The notes: generated by a model not told the origin, from the sequence alone. A DNA stretch of 64,000 nucleotides from Saprospiraceae bacterium (GCA_016715405.1 JADKAE010000009.1:1-64000), one strand, 5' to 3'. Counted from the first letter of the stretch, positions 26,607-36,174 are shown. Translations and numbers: made by a program.

Positions 26607-27533
26607 CCATCCCAGAATATTCCGCTCTATCCGCGTTTCGATATGAGAAGTATCCGTGCGGACAAAAGCTTGGCCGGTGATACGTTCGTAGAGCTCGATA
26701 TAGCGGTCGGAAATTTGATCCACAAATTCGTCGGGCATTATGGGCATGAGTTGGTTGTCGAGCCCTTGAAAGCCGTGTGCCATCAGCCATTCGCGGACGA
26801 ATTCTTTGGAAAGTTGTTTTTGCCGTTCGCCGCGCAACTGGCGCTCGTCGTAGCCGTCGAGGTAAAAATAGCGGGAGCTGTCGGGCGTGTGGATTTCATC
26901 GATCAGCATAATCTCGCCGTTGCGAAAGCCGAATTCGTACTTGGTATCTACGAGTATAAGTCCTCGCTCGCGGGCCATTTCGCTGCCCCTGGCAAAAAGG
27001 GCGTGGGTATAGGCTTCCAGTTGTTCGTATTGCCCTGTCGTGACCAGTTTACGCGCCAGAATCTCTTCTTTTGACACGTCTTCGTCATGGCCTTCTTCGG
27101 CTTTGGTGGCAGGCGTAATAATAGGGTGGGAGAAGGGGTCGTTTTCGCGCATACCTTCCGGCATAGGCACGCCGCAAAGCGTGCGTATGCCGGCCTGGTA
27201 TTGGCGCCAGGCGTGTCCGGCCAGGTATCCTCTGATGACCATCTCAATACGGATGGGTTCACAAAGCCAGCCTATCGACACATTGGGATCGGGAGTGGCC
27301 AGCAGCCAATTGGGCGCGATATCGCGGGTAGCCTCCAGGTTATACGCTGCGATCTGGTTGAGCACCTGGCCTTTATACGGAATGGGCCTGGGAAGAATAT
27401 GGTCGAAGGCGGAAATGCGGTCGGAGGCCACCGCTACGAGGTAGGCTCCGACCGTATATACGTCGCGCACCTTGCCGCGGTAAAACTGCGTCTGGCCGGG
27501 CAATTGGAAATGGGTATCGAGGATTGCTGTCAT
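26586..27533 (-). CDS. purC: Phosphoribosylaminoimidazole-succinocarboxamide synthase (SAICAR synthetase)
   Basis: It catalyses ATP-dependent condensation of CAIR with aspartate in purine biosynthesis. At 315 residues it is the longer SAICAR synthetase type. Signatures include FYRGKVRDVYTVG near the N-terminus, VASDRISAFDHILPRPIPYK, RIEMVIRGYLAGHAWRQY, LILVDTKYEFGF and IMLIDEIHTPDSSRYF. The start at 27533 (MTAILDTHFQ) is right because upstream in-frame codons only translate the octamer array (AQSHSRTV repeats). The last residues (FSASAV) and the stop are encoded by the terminal inverted repeat. Confidence 0.95.
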   Translation of the reverse strand: MTAILDTHFQLPGQTQFYRGKVRDVYTVGAYLVAVASDRISAFDHILPRPIPYKGQVLNQIAAYNLEATRDIAPNWLLATPDPNVSIGWLCEPIRIEMVIRGYLAGHAWRQYQAGIRTLCGVPMPEGMRENDPFSHPIITPATKAEEGHDEDVSKEEILARKLVTTGQYEQLEAYTHALFARGSEMARERGLILVDTKYEFGFRNGEIMLIDEIHTPDSSRYFYLDGYDERQLRGERQKQLSKEFVREWLMAHGFQGLDNQLMPIMPDEFVDQISDRYIELYERITGQAFVRTDTSHIETRIERNILGWFSASAV

Positions 27534-27540
27534 GGTTTTA

Positions 27541-27690
27541 GACTGTGCGACTGTGCGACTGTGCGACTGTGCGACTGTGCGACTGTGCGACTGTGCGACT
27601 GTGCGACTGTGCGACTGTGCGAGCATAAGCGTACAAGATACGTGAAGATCCCCTGATCGCAAAGTCGTATAGTCGTACAGTCCCAAAGTC
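27541..27690. repeat. Ten perfect GACTGTGC octamers with degenerate inverted partner
   Basis: 27541-27620 is exactly ten tandem copies of GACTGTGC, starting 7 bp upstream of the purC ATG. A degenerate opposite-sense array (AGTCGTAT, AGTCGTAC, AGTCCCAA) follows to 27690, ending 2 bp before the stop of the next minus-strand gene. Perfect copies imply recent expansion, so the copy number is a candidate for variation between strains. Confidence 0.9.
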
Positions 27691-27692
27691 CA

Positions 27693-28124
27693 TTACTTTT
27701 CTTCCAGTTCATTCATCACGTCCTCCGTTTCGCGCATCAGCTCCTCCCATTCGCGTTTGAGGGCGGCTTTTTCGCTGGCGTCGTAATTTTCGGGCGTATC
27801 TTCCTGGAGCTGGCGTTCGAGCGCCTTGCGTTTGCGTTCGAGTTTATCCACTTTATTAATCAGATCGCTGTCTTTGAGTCTTTCTGCGCGATCTTTCATA
27901 GTGTCGATGAGGCCGCCGACCTTATCGACGGCTTCCTCGTATTTGCCGTCATTAAACTTCTGGCGCTCTGATTTGAGCAGGCCCCAGGCGGCTTTGCCCA
28001 GGTCGCGTACATCGCTGAAAATTTCTTTAGACTGTGCTTTTTCTTCAGCCGAGCCGAAGAAAAAATTATAGACCAGAATGGCGAGAACCAGCACGACGGC
28101 CAGTTTGAGCAGACTGCGTATCAT
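27693..28124 (-). CDS. Membrane-anchored coiled-coil protein
   Basis: The 143-residue protein has an N-terminal transmembrane helix (LLKLAVVLVLAILVYNFFFG) followed by a highly charged, almost entirely helical region with heptad spacing (VDKVGGLIDTMKDRAERLKD, then NKVDKLERKRKALERQLQ). No enzymatic motif is visible. It starts 23 bp after the stop of the exported protein encoded upstream on the same strand and is probably in its operon. The role is unknown; a structural envelope function is a guess. Confidence 0.7.
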   Translation of the reverse strand: MIRSLLKLAVVLVLAILVYNFFFGSAEEKAQSKEIFSDVRDLGKAAWGLLKSERQKFNDGKYEEAVDKVGGLIDTMKDRAERLKDSDLINKVDKLERKRKALERQLQEDTPENYDASEKAALKREWEELMRETEDVMNELEEK

Positions 28125-28147
28125 AGTATGGTATTTTTCAGCGCGAA

Positions 28148-28810
28148 TTATTGCTCCAGATAGCGCAATAAATTCACGATGACGGTTTCGTTAAAAATAG
28201 TGCTGGTTTGTTGTTTTACAAAAGCACGGATTTGTTTGACTTGTTGCGGCATGGCTTTTTCCACCGAAGCCTGCGACAATTCTACCTGCTGAAAGCCTTT
28301 GCCTGGGCTTTTCAGGAAGTAATTGGCGCGCATTTTCAGCACCTGCTGACCGTTAAACGTTTCCACTTTTTTCTGTGCGTATTTATAAAACACATATTTG
28401 CTGTTGTGCAAAACCTGGTAGCATTTCAATGTTTTTGCCCCGCCGGCTGTGACATCGGGCGTAATTTCAAATTTCCAGATTTGTTGACCTATGCTGACTT
28501 CAAAACGCTTGATATGTTTGAGCGCTATCGTGCCCTGGCTGCCGTTATTGAGTTTTACAACCACCAGTTGTTTTTCCAGATTAAAATTGATGGCGGCGTC
28601 CACAGCGACATCGGGTTTTGTGGTCAACCATATCTTTCCACCCTGGTAATCTTCGAACAGCAAGGGGCTACCTACCACGCCTTCCGGCGCGCTAAACGGC
28701 TTTTTGATGATTTCCATGACAGCCGATAACGGCGAGTTGGACTTGCCGCTTTGAGCCGATACGACAGTAGAGAGCGCCAATAGTACAAATAGCAATGCTT
28801 TTGCTTTCAT
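28148..28810 (-). CDS. Exported protein of unknown function
   Basis: The 220-residue protein has a clear signal peptide (ALLFVLLALSTVVSAQS). The mature part is beta-rich (about 40-170; LLFEDYQGGKIWLT, VVVKLNNGSQGTIALKHIKR, YVFYKYAQKKVETFNGQQV) and ends in a helical tail (VKQIRAFVKQQTSTIFNETV). No family is recognised with confidence. A TATTTTTG -7 box on the minus strand lies at 28828-28835, very close to the start codon. Confidence 0.7.
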   Translation of the reverse strand: MKAKALLFVLLALSTVVSAQSGKSNSPLSAVMEIIKKPFSAPEGVVGSPLLFEDYQGGKIWLTTKPDVAVDAAINFNLEKQLVVVKLNNGSQGTIALKHIKRFEVSIGQQIWKFEITPDVTAGGAKTLKCYQVLHNSKYVFYKYAQKKVETFNGQQVLKMRANYFLKSPGKGFQQVELSQASVEKAMPQQVKQIRAFVKQQTSTIFNETVIVNLLRYLEQ

Positions 28811-28886
28811 AGTTTCGTTTTTTTTTACAAAAATAGGTTTTCTTATTAATCTGGGAAGGGGTTTTTTCGGGGTGACGTCCGAGGTG

Positions 28887-28914
28887 TTTCCCTGCCAAAA
28901 AAATATTACCTTTG
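28887..28914 (+). promoter_or_regulatory. Bacteroidota-type promoter
   Basis: A TTT element (28887-28889) is followed after 17 bp by TACCTTTG (28907-28914), which fits the TAnnTTTG -7 consensus of the Bacteroidota housekeeping sigma factor. It lies 40 bp upstream of the start of the DUF3298-type lipoprotein gene. Confidence 0.6.
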
Positions 28915-28954
28915 CAGCCTTATTCAGCGCGTATAGACAAACTATAATCTAGAT

Positions 28955-29760
28955 ATGCAAATCAGGTGGAGTGGAATAGCCCTTTTGGGGGTCTTGTGGT
29001 GTTTGGCGGTATGGTCTTGCCAGCAGGACAAAGTGGCGGAGGGAGAAAGAGGAGGATTTGAGTGGGAGAGCCGTCGGTTTATGAAGAAATCGGCTGATTG
29101 TGAGACAGATAGCTTTAGGTGTGCTGTAATTAAAGCCTCCTATTTGTTGCCGGTAGCGGGCCCTGAACCTGCGCGGCGCAGCATAAGCGACACCTTAATG
29201 CAATTTGTGCGCAGGTCGCTGGCCGTCTTTGCCGTCGTCGACGAAGAGATTCCCGGAAGTCTCGACGCAATTGCAAATAGTTTCCTGGAAGAATACGAGT
29301 TGATGCAACAGGACGAACCCGGCTATGAAATACCCTGGTCGGTAGAAACCTCCGGCGAGTTGTTATCTGAAAACGGACAAGTGGTGTGTATGGAGATCAC
29401 GAATTACGCGTATGCCGGTGGTGTGCATCCCAATTCTTACGTTACGCTGTTGAATTTCGACGCGACTTCGGGTAAAAAATTGTTATTGAGAGATATTGTC
29501 ACAGATACCCTTCAACTCAAGCGAATGGCAGAGGCAAAATTCCGCGAGATGAAGGGGTTGGAACCGGGAGATAGCCTCAGCGATGCCGGATTTTTTTGGC
29601 GAGACGCCTTCACGCTGCCCGAAAATATTGGCTTTAAAGGCGATCGCCTGCTTTTTATTACAATCCATACGAGATTGCGGCATATGTAGAAGGACCTACG
29701 TCTTTTACACTTCCCCTAAGCGAGGTAAAATCTATATTGCGAAAAAGAAAAAAACATTGA
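28955..29760 (+). CDS. DUF3298/RsiV-like lipoprotein (frameshifted near 3' end)
   Basis: It has a lipoprotein signal (LWCLAVWSCQQ). A DUF4163/PdaC-like region covers about residues 40-150 and a DUF3298 domain follows: EITNYAYAGGVHPNSYVTLL with FDATSGKKLLLRDIV, then FYLLPENIGFKGDRLLF-type sequence. The uninterrupted frame stops at 29689. Adding one base near 29655 restores IYNPYEIAAYVEGPTSFTLP and the expected family ending at 29760. It is probably a periplasm-facing lipoprotein; the role is unknown. It lies 22 bp upstream of the META lipoprotein gene. Confidence 0.75.
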
Positions 29761-29781
29761 CAAACAAAAACACTATTCCAC

Positions 29782-30309
29782 ATGACTAAAAAATGGATGG
29801 TCATTATGGCAATGGCCGGCTTGTTTTTTATGGCCTGTAAAAACGATAAACAAGGCGAAACCGCACAGATGCCGGCTGCATCACAGGATTCAACTATCCA
29901 AACCGGACCTCCGCCTCCCGCCAACGAGCTCGGCGCTCTGGAAGCCCAGCGCTGGCGCCTCACCCGCTTTGTAGCCGAAGGCGCAACGGTACAATTGCCG
30001 GATAGCGCACACCTTACAGCCGTTTTTGACGGCACCTTTGTAACCGGCTCTGCGGGATGTAACGATTATCGGGCTTCTTATACCAAGGGGGCAGACAATT
30101 CGCTTCAGATTGATTCTCTATCCCATTCTTCGAGGATGTGCAAGGGCTTGAAAGGTAGGGAAGACAAGTATTTTTTCGTGTTGGGCGAAGCCGGCTCGTA
30201 TGTCATGCCCGATTCATTCACGCTTGAACTTAAATCAGGCAAAGGACTGCTGACTTACCGCGCAGTAGAAAACGGTGTGATTAAATATTATCCAGGAGCT
30301 AAGAAATAA
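29782..30309 (+). CDS. META-domain lipoprotein (HslJ-like)
   Basis: The 175-residue protein has a lipoprotein signal (MAGLFFMACKND). The META domain covers about residues 55-160, with the hallmark GSAGCNDYRASYTKG and the later SHSSRMCKG. These are the conserved Cys/Asn positions of META/HslJ proteins, which are linked to stress resistance in other bacteria. The sequence before the domain is a Pro-rich linker. It is probably co-transcribed with the preceding lipoprotein and with the glycosyltransferase that starts 1 bp later. Confidence 0.85.
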   Translation: MTKKWMVIMAMAGLFFMACKNDKQGETAQMPAASQDSTIQTGPPPPANELGALEAQRWRLTRFVAEGATVQLPDSAHLTAVFDGTFVTGSAGCNDYRASYTKGADNSLQIDSLSHSSRMCKGLKGREDKYFFVLGEAGSYVMPDSFTLELKSGKGLLTYRAVENGVIKYYPGAKK

Positions 30310-30310
30310 T

Positions 30311-31995
30311 ATGGTGCGCAGCAACCCCCTCGTATACTGTGGTGGGTATTGGCTGGTTGGGCTATCGTCAATTTCCTGCAGGCGGCCATCACACCCGCTG
30401 ACCCTGATGAGGCTTATTACCGGTTGTATGCGCAACACCTGGCATGGGGGTATTTTGATCATCCCCCCATGCTGGCTTTGATTATTGCTGCCGGGCAGAA
30501 ACTGGTGGGGGGGGCTTTGGGCATTCGCCTGCTATTGCCATTGTTGCAAGTCGTTTCCGTTTGGTGGATATGGCGATTGTCGGGGTCGCCGGTGCAAAAC
30601 CGCAGATTGTTATTACTGGTAGCCATACTGGCGGCCATGCCCATGTTTGAAGTATACGGCTTTATCGCTGCCCCGGACGCTCCGCTGCTATTTTTCTCCG
30701 TCTTATTTTTTGCCGCCTACCAATTTTTTCTCAGCCGGCCCGGTTTGCGCGCTGCCTTGCTGCTCGGCGCCTGTATGGCGGCTTTATTGTACAGCAAATA
30801 CCATGGCGTATTGCTGATATTTTTTACGCTATTGTCCAACCTGGCACTATTGCGACAGCCCTGGTTTTATGTGGCTTCCTTTTTCGGATTCGGGCTCTTT
30901 TTTCCCCACTTATACTGGCAATTCGCCAATGAATTTCCTTCCTTTCGCTACCACCTGCAAGGGCGCGATGATCCCTACGAACTCAAGCACACGATTAACT
31001 ATCTCATCAACCAGGTGGTCATTTTTAGTCCGCTGTTATTCCCCCTTTGGGTATACGCCATTGCGCGTTATCGACCGGTCAATTTATTAGAGCGGGCTTA
31101 CTATTTCGTTATCGGCGGCTTTCTGCTGTTTTTCCTGTGGGCTACTTCCAAAGGACATGTGGAGCCGCAGTGGACTTGCATCCTGAGCATTCCCCTGACC
31201 TTGTTGCTTTTCCGCTACAGCGACGGCCGGCCTGTTTTTGAAGCCTGGCTCTGGCGCTTGTCTCTTGCCTCTTTTATTGCTATTATGGTCTTTCGACTCG
31301 TGCTGGCGATTGATGTTTTGCGCCCGGCGCAACTCGACAAACAATTTTTGCATAAAACATGGGTAAACGAGCTGAAAAAAGAAGCGGGTGATTCTCCTGT
31401 GGTATTCCAAAATTCTTATCGTTTGGCGGCAGTATACGATTTGTATACCGGTCAAATGGCCTATACGTTTACCGACGCCGATTATCGCAAAAGCCAGTTC
31501 GATATTTGGGATAGAGAAAAAGATTTGCACCACAAAAAAGTATTGATAGCCGCCCAAAAAGACCTTGGTTGTCCCTCCTGCCGGACGCTTAAAGCCGATC
31601 GCCAGCAGTTTAAACTGTACTGGATCGATAGCCTGGAAGTGTCACAAAAGGTGCACATTGACGTAAATGACCCTCCTTCAGCCTGGCTTGCCGGTCAACG
31701 CGCCAGCATTCCCATTTCGCTGTATAATCCTTACCAGCATCCGATTGCATTGGGCAGGGGAACATCCCCGGTTTCCGTATCCGCGATGTTTTTTGCCAAT
31801 AATGAAGACGTAATTTTTGCCAGTGGGGAAATGCCTTTGCGGATTTTACCACCTGGCGATACTGTACATGCCGAACTCATTTTTCGAGTACCACCACGCC
31901 TGAAACCAGGCGCCTATCATTGGTCGCTGGGCCTCAAAACCGGCGCACTTCCTCCCGCAGTTAATAGCCGGTCTTATCCTGTCGTTTTATATTAA
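30311..31995 (+). CDS. ArnT/PMT-type membrane glycosyltransferase (probable start-proximal frameshift)
   Basis: It has about ten transmembrane helices and the GT-C catalytic motif ADPDEAYYRLYAQHLAWGYF, followed by DHPPM, near the N-terminus. This is the acidic loop of dolichyl/undecaprenyl-phosphate sugar transferases (ArnT, PMT). The C-terminal 150 residues are a soluble beta-domain. The only ATG before the conserved part (30311) is out of frame; adding one C to the C run at 30325-30329 gives MVRSNPPRILWWVLAGWAIV and joins it. Otherwise translation would need the TTG at 30349. It probably transfers a lipid-linked sugar to an envelope target, which is not identifiable here. Confidence 0.8.
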
Positions 31996-32020
31996 TAGGT
32001 TTAACAAGGTGTTAACTACG

Positions 32021-32046
32021 TTGAATTTTATCTGCGTTTATATTTG
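32021..32046 (+). promoter_or_regulatory. Candidate Bacteroidota promoter
   Basis: TATATTTG (32039-32046) matches TAnnTTTG and lies 35 bp before the start codon at 32082. A TTG (32021-32023) sits 15 bp upstream, slightly closer than usual for the -33 element. Confidence 0.5.
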
Positions 32047-32081
32047 AAGAAAAAGCGTTTCTATCATCAAACACCTGCAAT

Positions 32082-32414
32082 ATGAGAACCTATCTTGTTC
32101 TTTCGCTTTTGCTCTTCTTAAATGGGATTACAGTTGCCCAATCTACGCCTGACGATGTGCGGGGCCGCCATTTTGGATATTTGAATCTAAATGCGCAAGT
32201 GGGCATTCCGCTGGATGATTTTCGCGACAATCTGCCCAAAACCGGCTTTGGCGGAGGGGGTATGTACTTTTTCAGATTACCAGAAAAATGCCGCTATACG
32301 CAGGTATCGACCTGGCGGGCATGGTCTACGACAGAGAATCAAAAAAATACAGCATCAATGTGGGTGGGTTTACCGAAAAATATACCCTCAAAACCAATAA
32401 CAGCATTTTTTTAG
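32082..32414 (+). CDS. Outer-membrane beta-barrel protein, N-terminal segment
   Basis: A signal peptide (LVLSLLLFLNGITVAQS) is followed by the first barrel strands (FGYLNLNAQVGIPLDDF, then KTGFGGGGMYFFRLPEK). The frame is lost at the A run near 32285-32289: adding one A gives LPEKMPLYAGIDLAGMVYD and continues into 32288-32812. Only about the first 70 residues are real; the rest of this frame is an artefact. Confidence 0.65.
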   Translation: MRTYLVLSLLLFLNGITVAQSTPDDVRGRHFGYLNLNAQVGIPLDDFRDNLPKTGFGGGGMYFFRLPEKCRYTQVSTWRAWSTTENQKNTASMWVGLPKNIPSKPITAFF

Positions 32415-32812
32415 GCCATGCTATGTTGCGGTTTTCTCCGATTGTTGATTTTCCCGTAAAGCCGTATATAGACGGCATGATTGGCACTAAAAACCTGTTT
32501 ACCCGCACGCGGCTCATCGACGACGACGATTTTGAGGAGGAGGATTCCGATTCAGAGGTAGAACGCGGCGATTGGGCTTTGAGCTATGGACTCGCACTGG
32601 GAGTTCGCCTGCAGGTATTCCGCAAAGCGCCCGAAATTACCATTGATCTTCGATGTGCTTATCTGCCCGGCGCCAACGCGACCTACCTGGTGCGCAAAAC
32701 CGGCGACAGCGGCCCCTACGAGTTGCCTATCGATGCTTTTGAAGAAAAATCGTCCGCAACCAACTTGCTGATTCCCAGCTTGGGGATTACGTTTAATATG
32801 TATCAGGAGTAG
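32288..32812 (+). CDS. Outer-membrane beta-barrel protein, main segment
   Basis: It continues the preceding segment and together they make a protein of about 240 residues. Alternating amphipathic strands (YAGIDLAGMVYDRES, FLGHAMLRFSPIVDFPVKPY, then SYGLALGVRLQVF) and an acidic extracellular-type loop (DDDDFEEEDSDSEVE) suggest an eight-stranded OmpA/OmpW-like barrel. It ends SLGITFNMYQE. The first Met in this frame is internal to the gene. The 3' end runs directly into a repeat array. Confidence 0.65.
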   Translation: MPLYAGIDLAGMVYDRESKKYSINVGGFTEKYTLKTNNSIFLGHAMLRFSPIVDFPVKPYIDGMIGTKNLFTRTRLIDDDDFEEEDSDSEVERGDWALSYGLALGVRLQVFRKAPEITIDLRCAYLPGANATYLVRKTGDSGPYELPIDAFEEKSSATNLLIPSLGITFNMYQE

Positions 32813-32878
32813 CGGTTAGCGGTTAGGGCTTAGGGCTTAGCAGTTAGCGCTAAGCCCTGGGCCCTAAGCCCTAATTGC
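32809..32878. repeat. Heptamer array GGTTAGC/GGCTTAG with inverted half
   Basis: Units TTAGCGG and TTAGGGC repeat from the stop codon (TAG, 32810-32812) of the barrel gene. The second half (CTAAGCCCTGGGCCCTAAGC) is the reverse complement, and the array ends 2 bp before the stop of the convergent gene at 32881. It forms a potential long hairpin between convergent genes. Confidence 0.75.
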
Positions 32879-32880
32879 TC

Positions 32881-35800
32881 TTAACGGAGAAGCACCACAT
32901 CCCCCTTAAACACCTCCGTAACGCCGTCCACAAAAGTGATCTCAGCGAGGTATACGTATACGCCTGTGTTTAGGGGTTTGCCGCGCCATTCGCCATCCCA
33001 GCCGAAAGCGGGGTCGTTGGGCTGGAAGTTGGTTCTTTCGAATACCAGGCCTCCCGACCGGCTGAAAATGCGGAAACTCTTTATTTCGGCTACTCCGACA
33101 CCCGCATTAATGATAAACAAGTCGTTTTGGCCGTCGTCGTTGGGGCTGAATGCGTTGGGGATAAATACGGGGCGGTCTTTGATTACTGTGACAAACACCG
33201 CGTCGGTAGCACGGCACAGGGTGATAGTGTCGAATACCTCTACCGTATACAAAGTAGAAATCAGGGGACTTATATCGATTACAGGCGCATTGGAGGTATC
33301 AGATGGCGTCCACTTGTAGGCCAGATCCACGCTATTGGCCAGCGCTTCTATAGTTACCGTATCGCCCAATTGCAGGTCAAAATCGTCGCCCAATGTCACT
33401 TCCAGCACCGGGGGGCCATTGACAACTTGGGGGTAGATTTCTTCGCAGCCGGCCGCATCGCGTACGATGACCTCGTAGGAGCCTTCAAAGAGGTTGAGAA
33501 AGGCCGGTGTGGAGGAGAAAGTCTGACCGCCGTTAATAGAGAATAAATAAGAAGGCGTGCCGCCGCTGACGGTATCCAACAGGATAGCGCCGCCGCTGAG
33601 ACCGCTGGTGCAGGTAATATCCGTAACCGAAAGGTCGGCGGCTATCTCAGTAGGTTCATCCAGGAAAAATGTGGTATCAGCCTGGCAGTTTTTCTCGTTG
33701 ACTATGGTAACGGCGTATTGGCCGGTGGCAAGCCCCGAAGCTATGGCGGTATTACCACCCGTGCTCCACGAGTAGGAGAGGGAGACATATGGACCGGCAG
33801 GTAGCGCTACCAGGGCGCCGTCGGCTTCGCCGGCACAACTAATGACGTTGTTGATATCTATACTCACCGTGAGCGGACCGGTAGGTTGGGTGACTTGCAC
33901 CCCGGCAAAATCCTGGCAGCCGTCGCTGTTGGTGACGGTCACATCGTAAAACCCGGCGGGCAAGTTTGCTACCGTAGCGGTCGTGGCGCCGTTGCTCCAC
34001 TGGTATTGGCTCGGATTGCCATTGGTCGTCACGCTAACACTGCCATCGGCGCCTTCAAAACAGGATACAGCCTGCGCCAATTGGGCCGTGGCAATAAATT
34101 CGGGGGGCTCGGTGATTGTTACGGGAAGTGTCACCATGCAATTGTTGGCATCGGTTACGGTAAGTATGTAAGTGGAAGCGCATAACTGACTCAGGGTATT
34201 CGTAGTAGCGCCGTTAGACCATTGCAGCTGGTAGGCGCCGACGCCACCGGCGATGACGGCTTCTACGGCGCCGTCGCAGACCTGGTAACAACTGGCGGCT
34301 TGGAGGTTGACGGCTTGAGCGGTCAATAACGGAGGCTCCGTCACGTGCGCCACAAATGTGCTGTCGCTATATGCATCGGCCACCGTGAATGTATACGTGC
34401 CGGCAGGCAGGTCGGGTATAGTCACTTGTTCTCCTTCTGCATTGAGGATACCTGTTCCGCTCAGCGTATTGTTTGCGTTTTGCCAGGTATAGGTGTAGGG
34501 TGGCAGACCTTCCAGAATAGAAAAGACAATTTGTCCGTTTTGATCGCCGAAGCATAAGAGCGTATCGTTTTCAAAAACGGGAATAACGTCCATCACATAA
34601 TCCACATCAAAACAGGATATCGCCTCGCAGCCGTTGGCGTCGGTAACCGTCACGCAGCAATTTTGCCCGCCGGGCAGTTGAGAGGCTACGGGGCCGGTCT
34701 CCCCGCTACACCACAAATAGGTATAATTGCCTGCGCCTCCAGTGGCCGTCACATTTGCAATTCCACTGGGATCACCTAGTCCAATGGCCGGCATCGTTTG
34801 TGCGGTCGTGGCCTGCACGGCGGTCAATACCGTCACATTGGACAAAATGATACTATCGCAACCTGCAAAAACCTGCAAAGTATCGGCATAGCTGCCGGTT
34901 TGGGTGTAAATGCTGGTGCCAACCGTAAGGCTCTGACCAAAACAGAGCACGGTATCGAGGGTTGTAACGGGCGTTATATCGCCGGCATCTGTTACGGAAA
35001 TCGTGAAACTACCACGGGGGTAACTACCGTCTCCATCTACTAAAATCCAGTAGGGCGTACCCGGGTAAAGACAAGAAACCTCCAGCGTTTCGTCGAGGTC
35101 CTGAAAAGTATAGCTCGTAGCTACGTTGCTAAAAAATCTCGTGCATAGAGTATTGGTAGAGCGATATAATGCCAATTGCAGGCCTATGGAATCGACCAAT
35201 CTATCGGTGAGCGCTTCAATAGTGACATGCCCCGAACTCGGCGCGACAAAACGGAACCACACCGAGTGCTGGCTCACAAAAGAGCCTACAAAGGGGTCGC
35301 CGGTGGCCGTAGCGCAAAAGTTGGATTGCAAAGAATCCGTCTGCACGCTGCCTCCGTCGGGCACTACGCCAAAATCGGTCGCGTTACAGCGCAAATCGGC
35401 GCCTTCCCGCACCCCGATATCAACGACTTCGATGCCAAAAGGCCCTCTGGAAGAAGTGGGGGTAGTATAGCCGCCGTCTACTAAAATAAAATAGGTCGTA
35501 TTTGGCGAGGGGCAAAAAATACGGAAGAGGTTGTCGAGACCGGGGCTTTCTGTGAGGTTTATCAATGTAGACAAAGTACCGGTGCAGGTGTTGTCAGAAG
35601 ATGTATAGAGCATCACTTCTGCGTCAAAATCATCACCGGTGGCCAGGGGGTCGCTCAGCACCCGCACGTATATCGAACCGCTTGGATCGGGGCCGGTGGT
35701 GAAAGTAAACCAAACGGCCGCGTCATTGATAAAAAAGCCGTTATTAAAGGGGTTGGGTTCGTTGATATTGGTAGCGCAAATATTACTGAAGCCACCTTGT

Positions 35801-36174
35801 GTAGCATCTCCCAGATGCGCGCTATAGGAAAGTAATCCAAAATCGTAAGCAGTGCAGGGCAGGTCGTTGTCCGCCAAAGTGGAAGAAGTATTTTCGATGG
35901 TAAAGGTGACTTCTCCATCCGAACCCAGGCCGTCGGGCAGACCCAGGGTATACGTTGCGCTGCTACCGAGGGCGGGCACAACAAATTGCTGACAGATCGT
36001 TTCACTGCAAGATTCATCAATCAGACAAAAGACCGGGAACAAGGCGTCGTTTTCAAAGGCTTTGAAACACACTTCAATTTGCGCGGGCACATCTGCCGGG
36101 CAATTAAATGTTTCCTGGTATTGCAGATTGGGAAAAGAAGAAAGCAGGGACCGTCTTGCGGGTAAGTCTCCCAC
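32881..36174 (-). CDS. SprB-repeat surface protein with type B T9SS tail, main segment
   Basis: About 1100 residues. Two domains of the DVVLYG-type 'PPC-like' fold come first (about 90-400; AVWFTFTTGPDPSGSIYVRV and HSVWFRFVAPSSGHVTIEAL). Six or seven SprB-type repeats follow (pattern 'CFGDQNGQI...GLPPYTYTW...L.AGTYTFTVAD.', with YQLQWSNGATT and YSWSTGGNTA). The C-terminal gliding-motility-associated domain (about 1000-1097; FIPNAFSPNDDGQNDLFI, IFSRSGGLVFERTNFQPND, GVYVYLAEI) is the type B T9SS sorting signal. It is likely a secreted adhesin. The N-terminus is in the next entry, in another frame. Confidence 0.85.
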   Translation of the reverse strand: MGDLPARRSLLSSFPNLQYQETFNCPADVPAQIEVCFKAFENDALFPVFCLIDESCSETICQQFVVPALGSSATYTLGLPDGLGSDGEVTFTIENTSSTLADNDLPCTAYDFGLLSYSAHLGDATQGGFSNICATNINEPNPFNNGFFINDAAVWFTFTTGPDPSGSIYVRVLSDPLATGDDFDAEVMLYTSSDNTCTGTLSTLINLTESPGLDNLFRIFCPSPNTTYFILVDGGYTTPTSSRGPFGIEVVDIGVREGADLRCNATDFGVVPDGGSVQTDSLQSNFCATATGDPFVGSFVSQHSVWFRFVAPSSGHVTIEALTDRLVDSIGLQLALYRSTNTLCTRFFSNVATSYTFQDLDETLEVSCLYPGTPYWILVDGDGSYPRGSFTISVTDAGDITPVTTLDTVLCFGQSLTVGTSIYTQTGSYADTLQVFAGCDSIILSNVTVLTAVQATTAQTMPAIGLGDPSGIANVTATGGAGNYTYLWCSGETGPVASQLPGGQNCCVTVTDANGCEAISCFDVDYVMDVIPVFENDTLLCFGDQNGQIVFSILEGLPPYTYTWQNANNTLSGTGILNAEGEQVTIPDLPAGTYTFTVADAYSDSTFVAHVTEPPLLTAQAVNLQAASCYQVCDGAVEAVIAGGVGAYQLQWSNGATTNTLSQLCASTYILTVTDANNCMVTLPVTITEPPEFIATAQLAQAVSCFEGADGSVSVTTNGNPSQYQWSNGATTATVANLPAGFYDVTVTNSDGCQDFAGVQVTQPTGPLTVSIDINNVISCAGEADGALVALPAGPYVSLSYSWSTGGNTAIASGLATGQYAVTIVNEKNCQADTTFFLDEPTEIAADLSVTDITCTSGLSGGAILLDTVSGGTPSYLFSINGGQTFSSTPAFLNLFEGSYEVIVRDAAGCEEIYPQVVNGPPVLEVTLGDDFDLQLGDTVTIEALANSVDLAYKWTPSDTSNAPVIDISPLISTLYTVEVFDTITLCRATDAVFVTVIKDRPVFIPNAFSPNDDGQNDLFIINAGVGVAEIKSFRIFSRSGGLVFERTNFQPNDPAFGWDGEWRGKPLNTGVYVYLAEITFVDGVTEVFKGDVVLLR

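Noticed and set aside
27541..27620. Possible CRISPR array
   Set aside because: Units are only 8 bp, directly adjacent and without spacers. None of the other arrays has the 25-40 bp repeat and unique spacer layout either, and no cas genes are present.
27533..27686. N-terminal extension of PurC made of AQSHSRTV repeats
   Set aside because: It is the translation of the non-coding octamer array; PurC homology begins at the Met at 27533.
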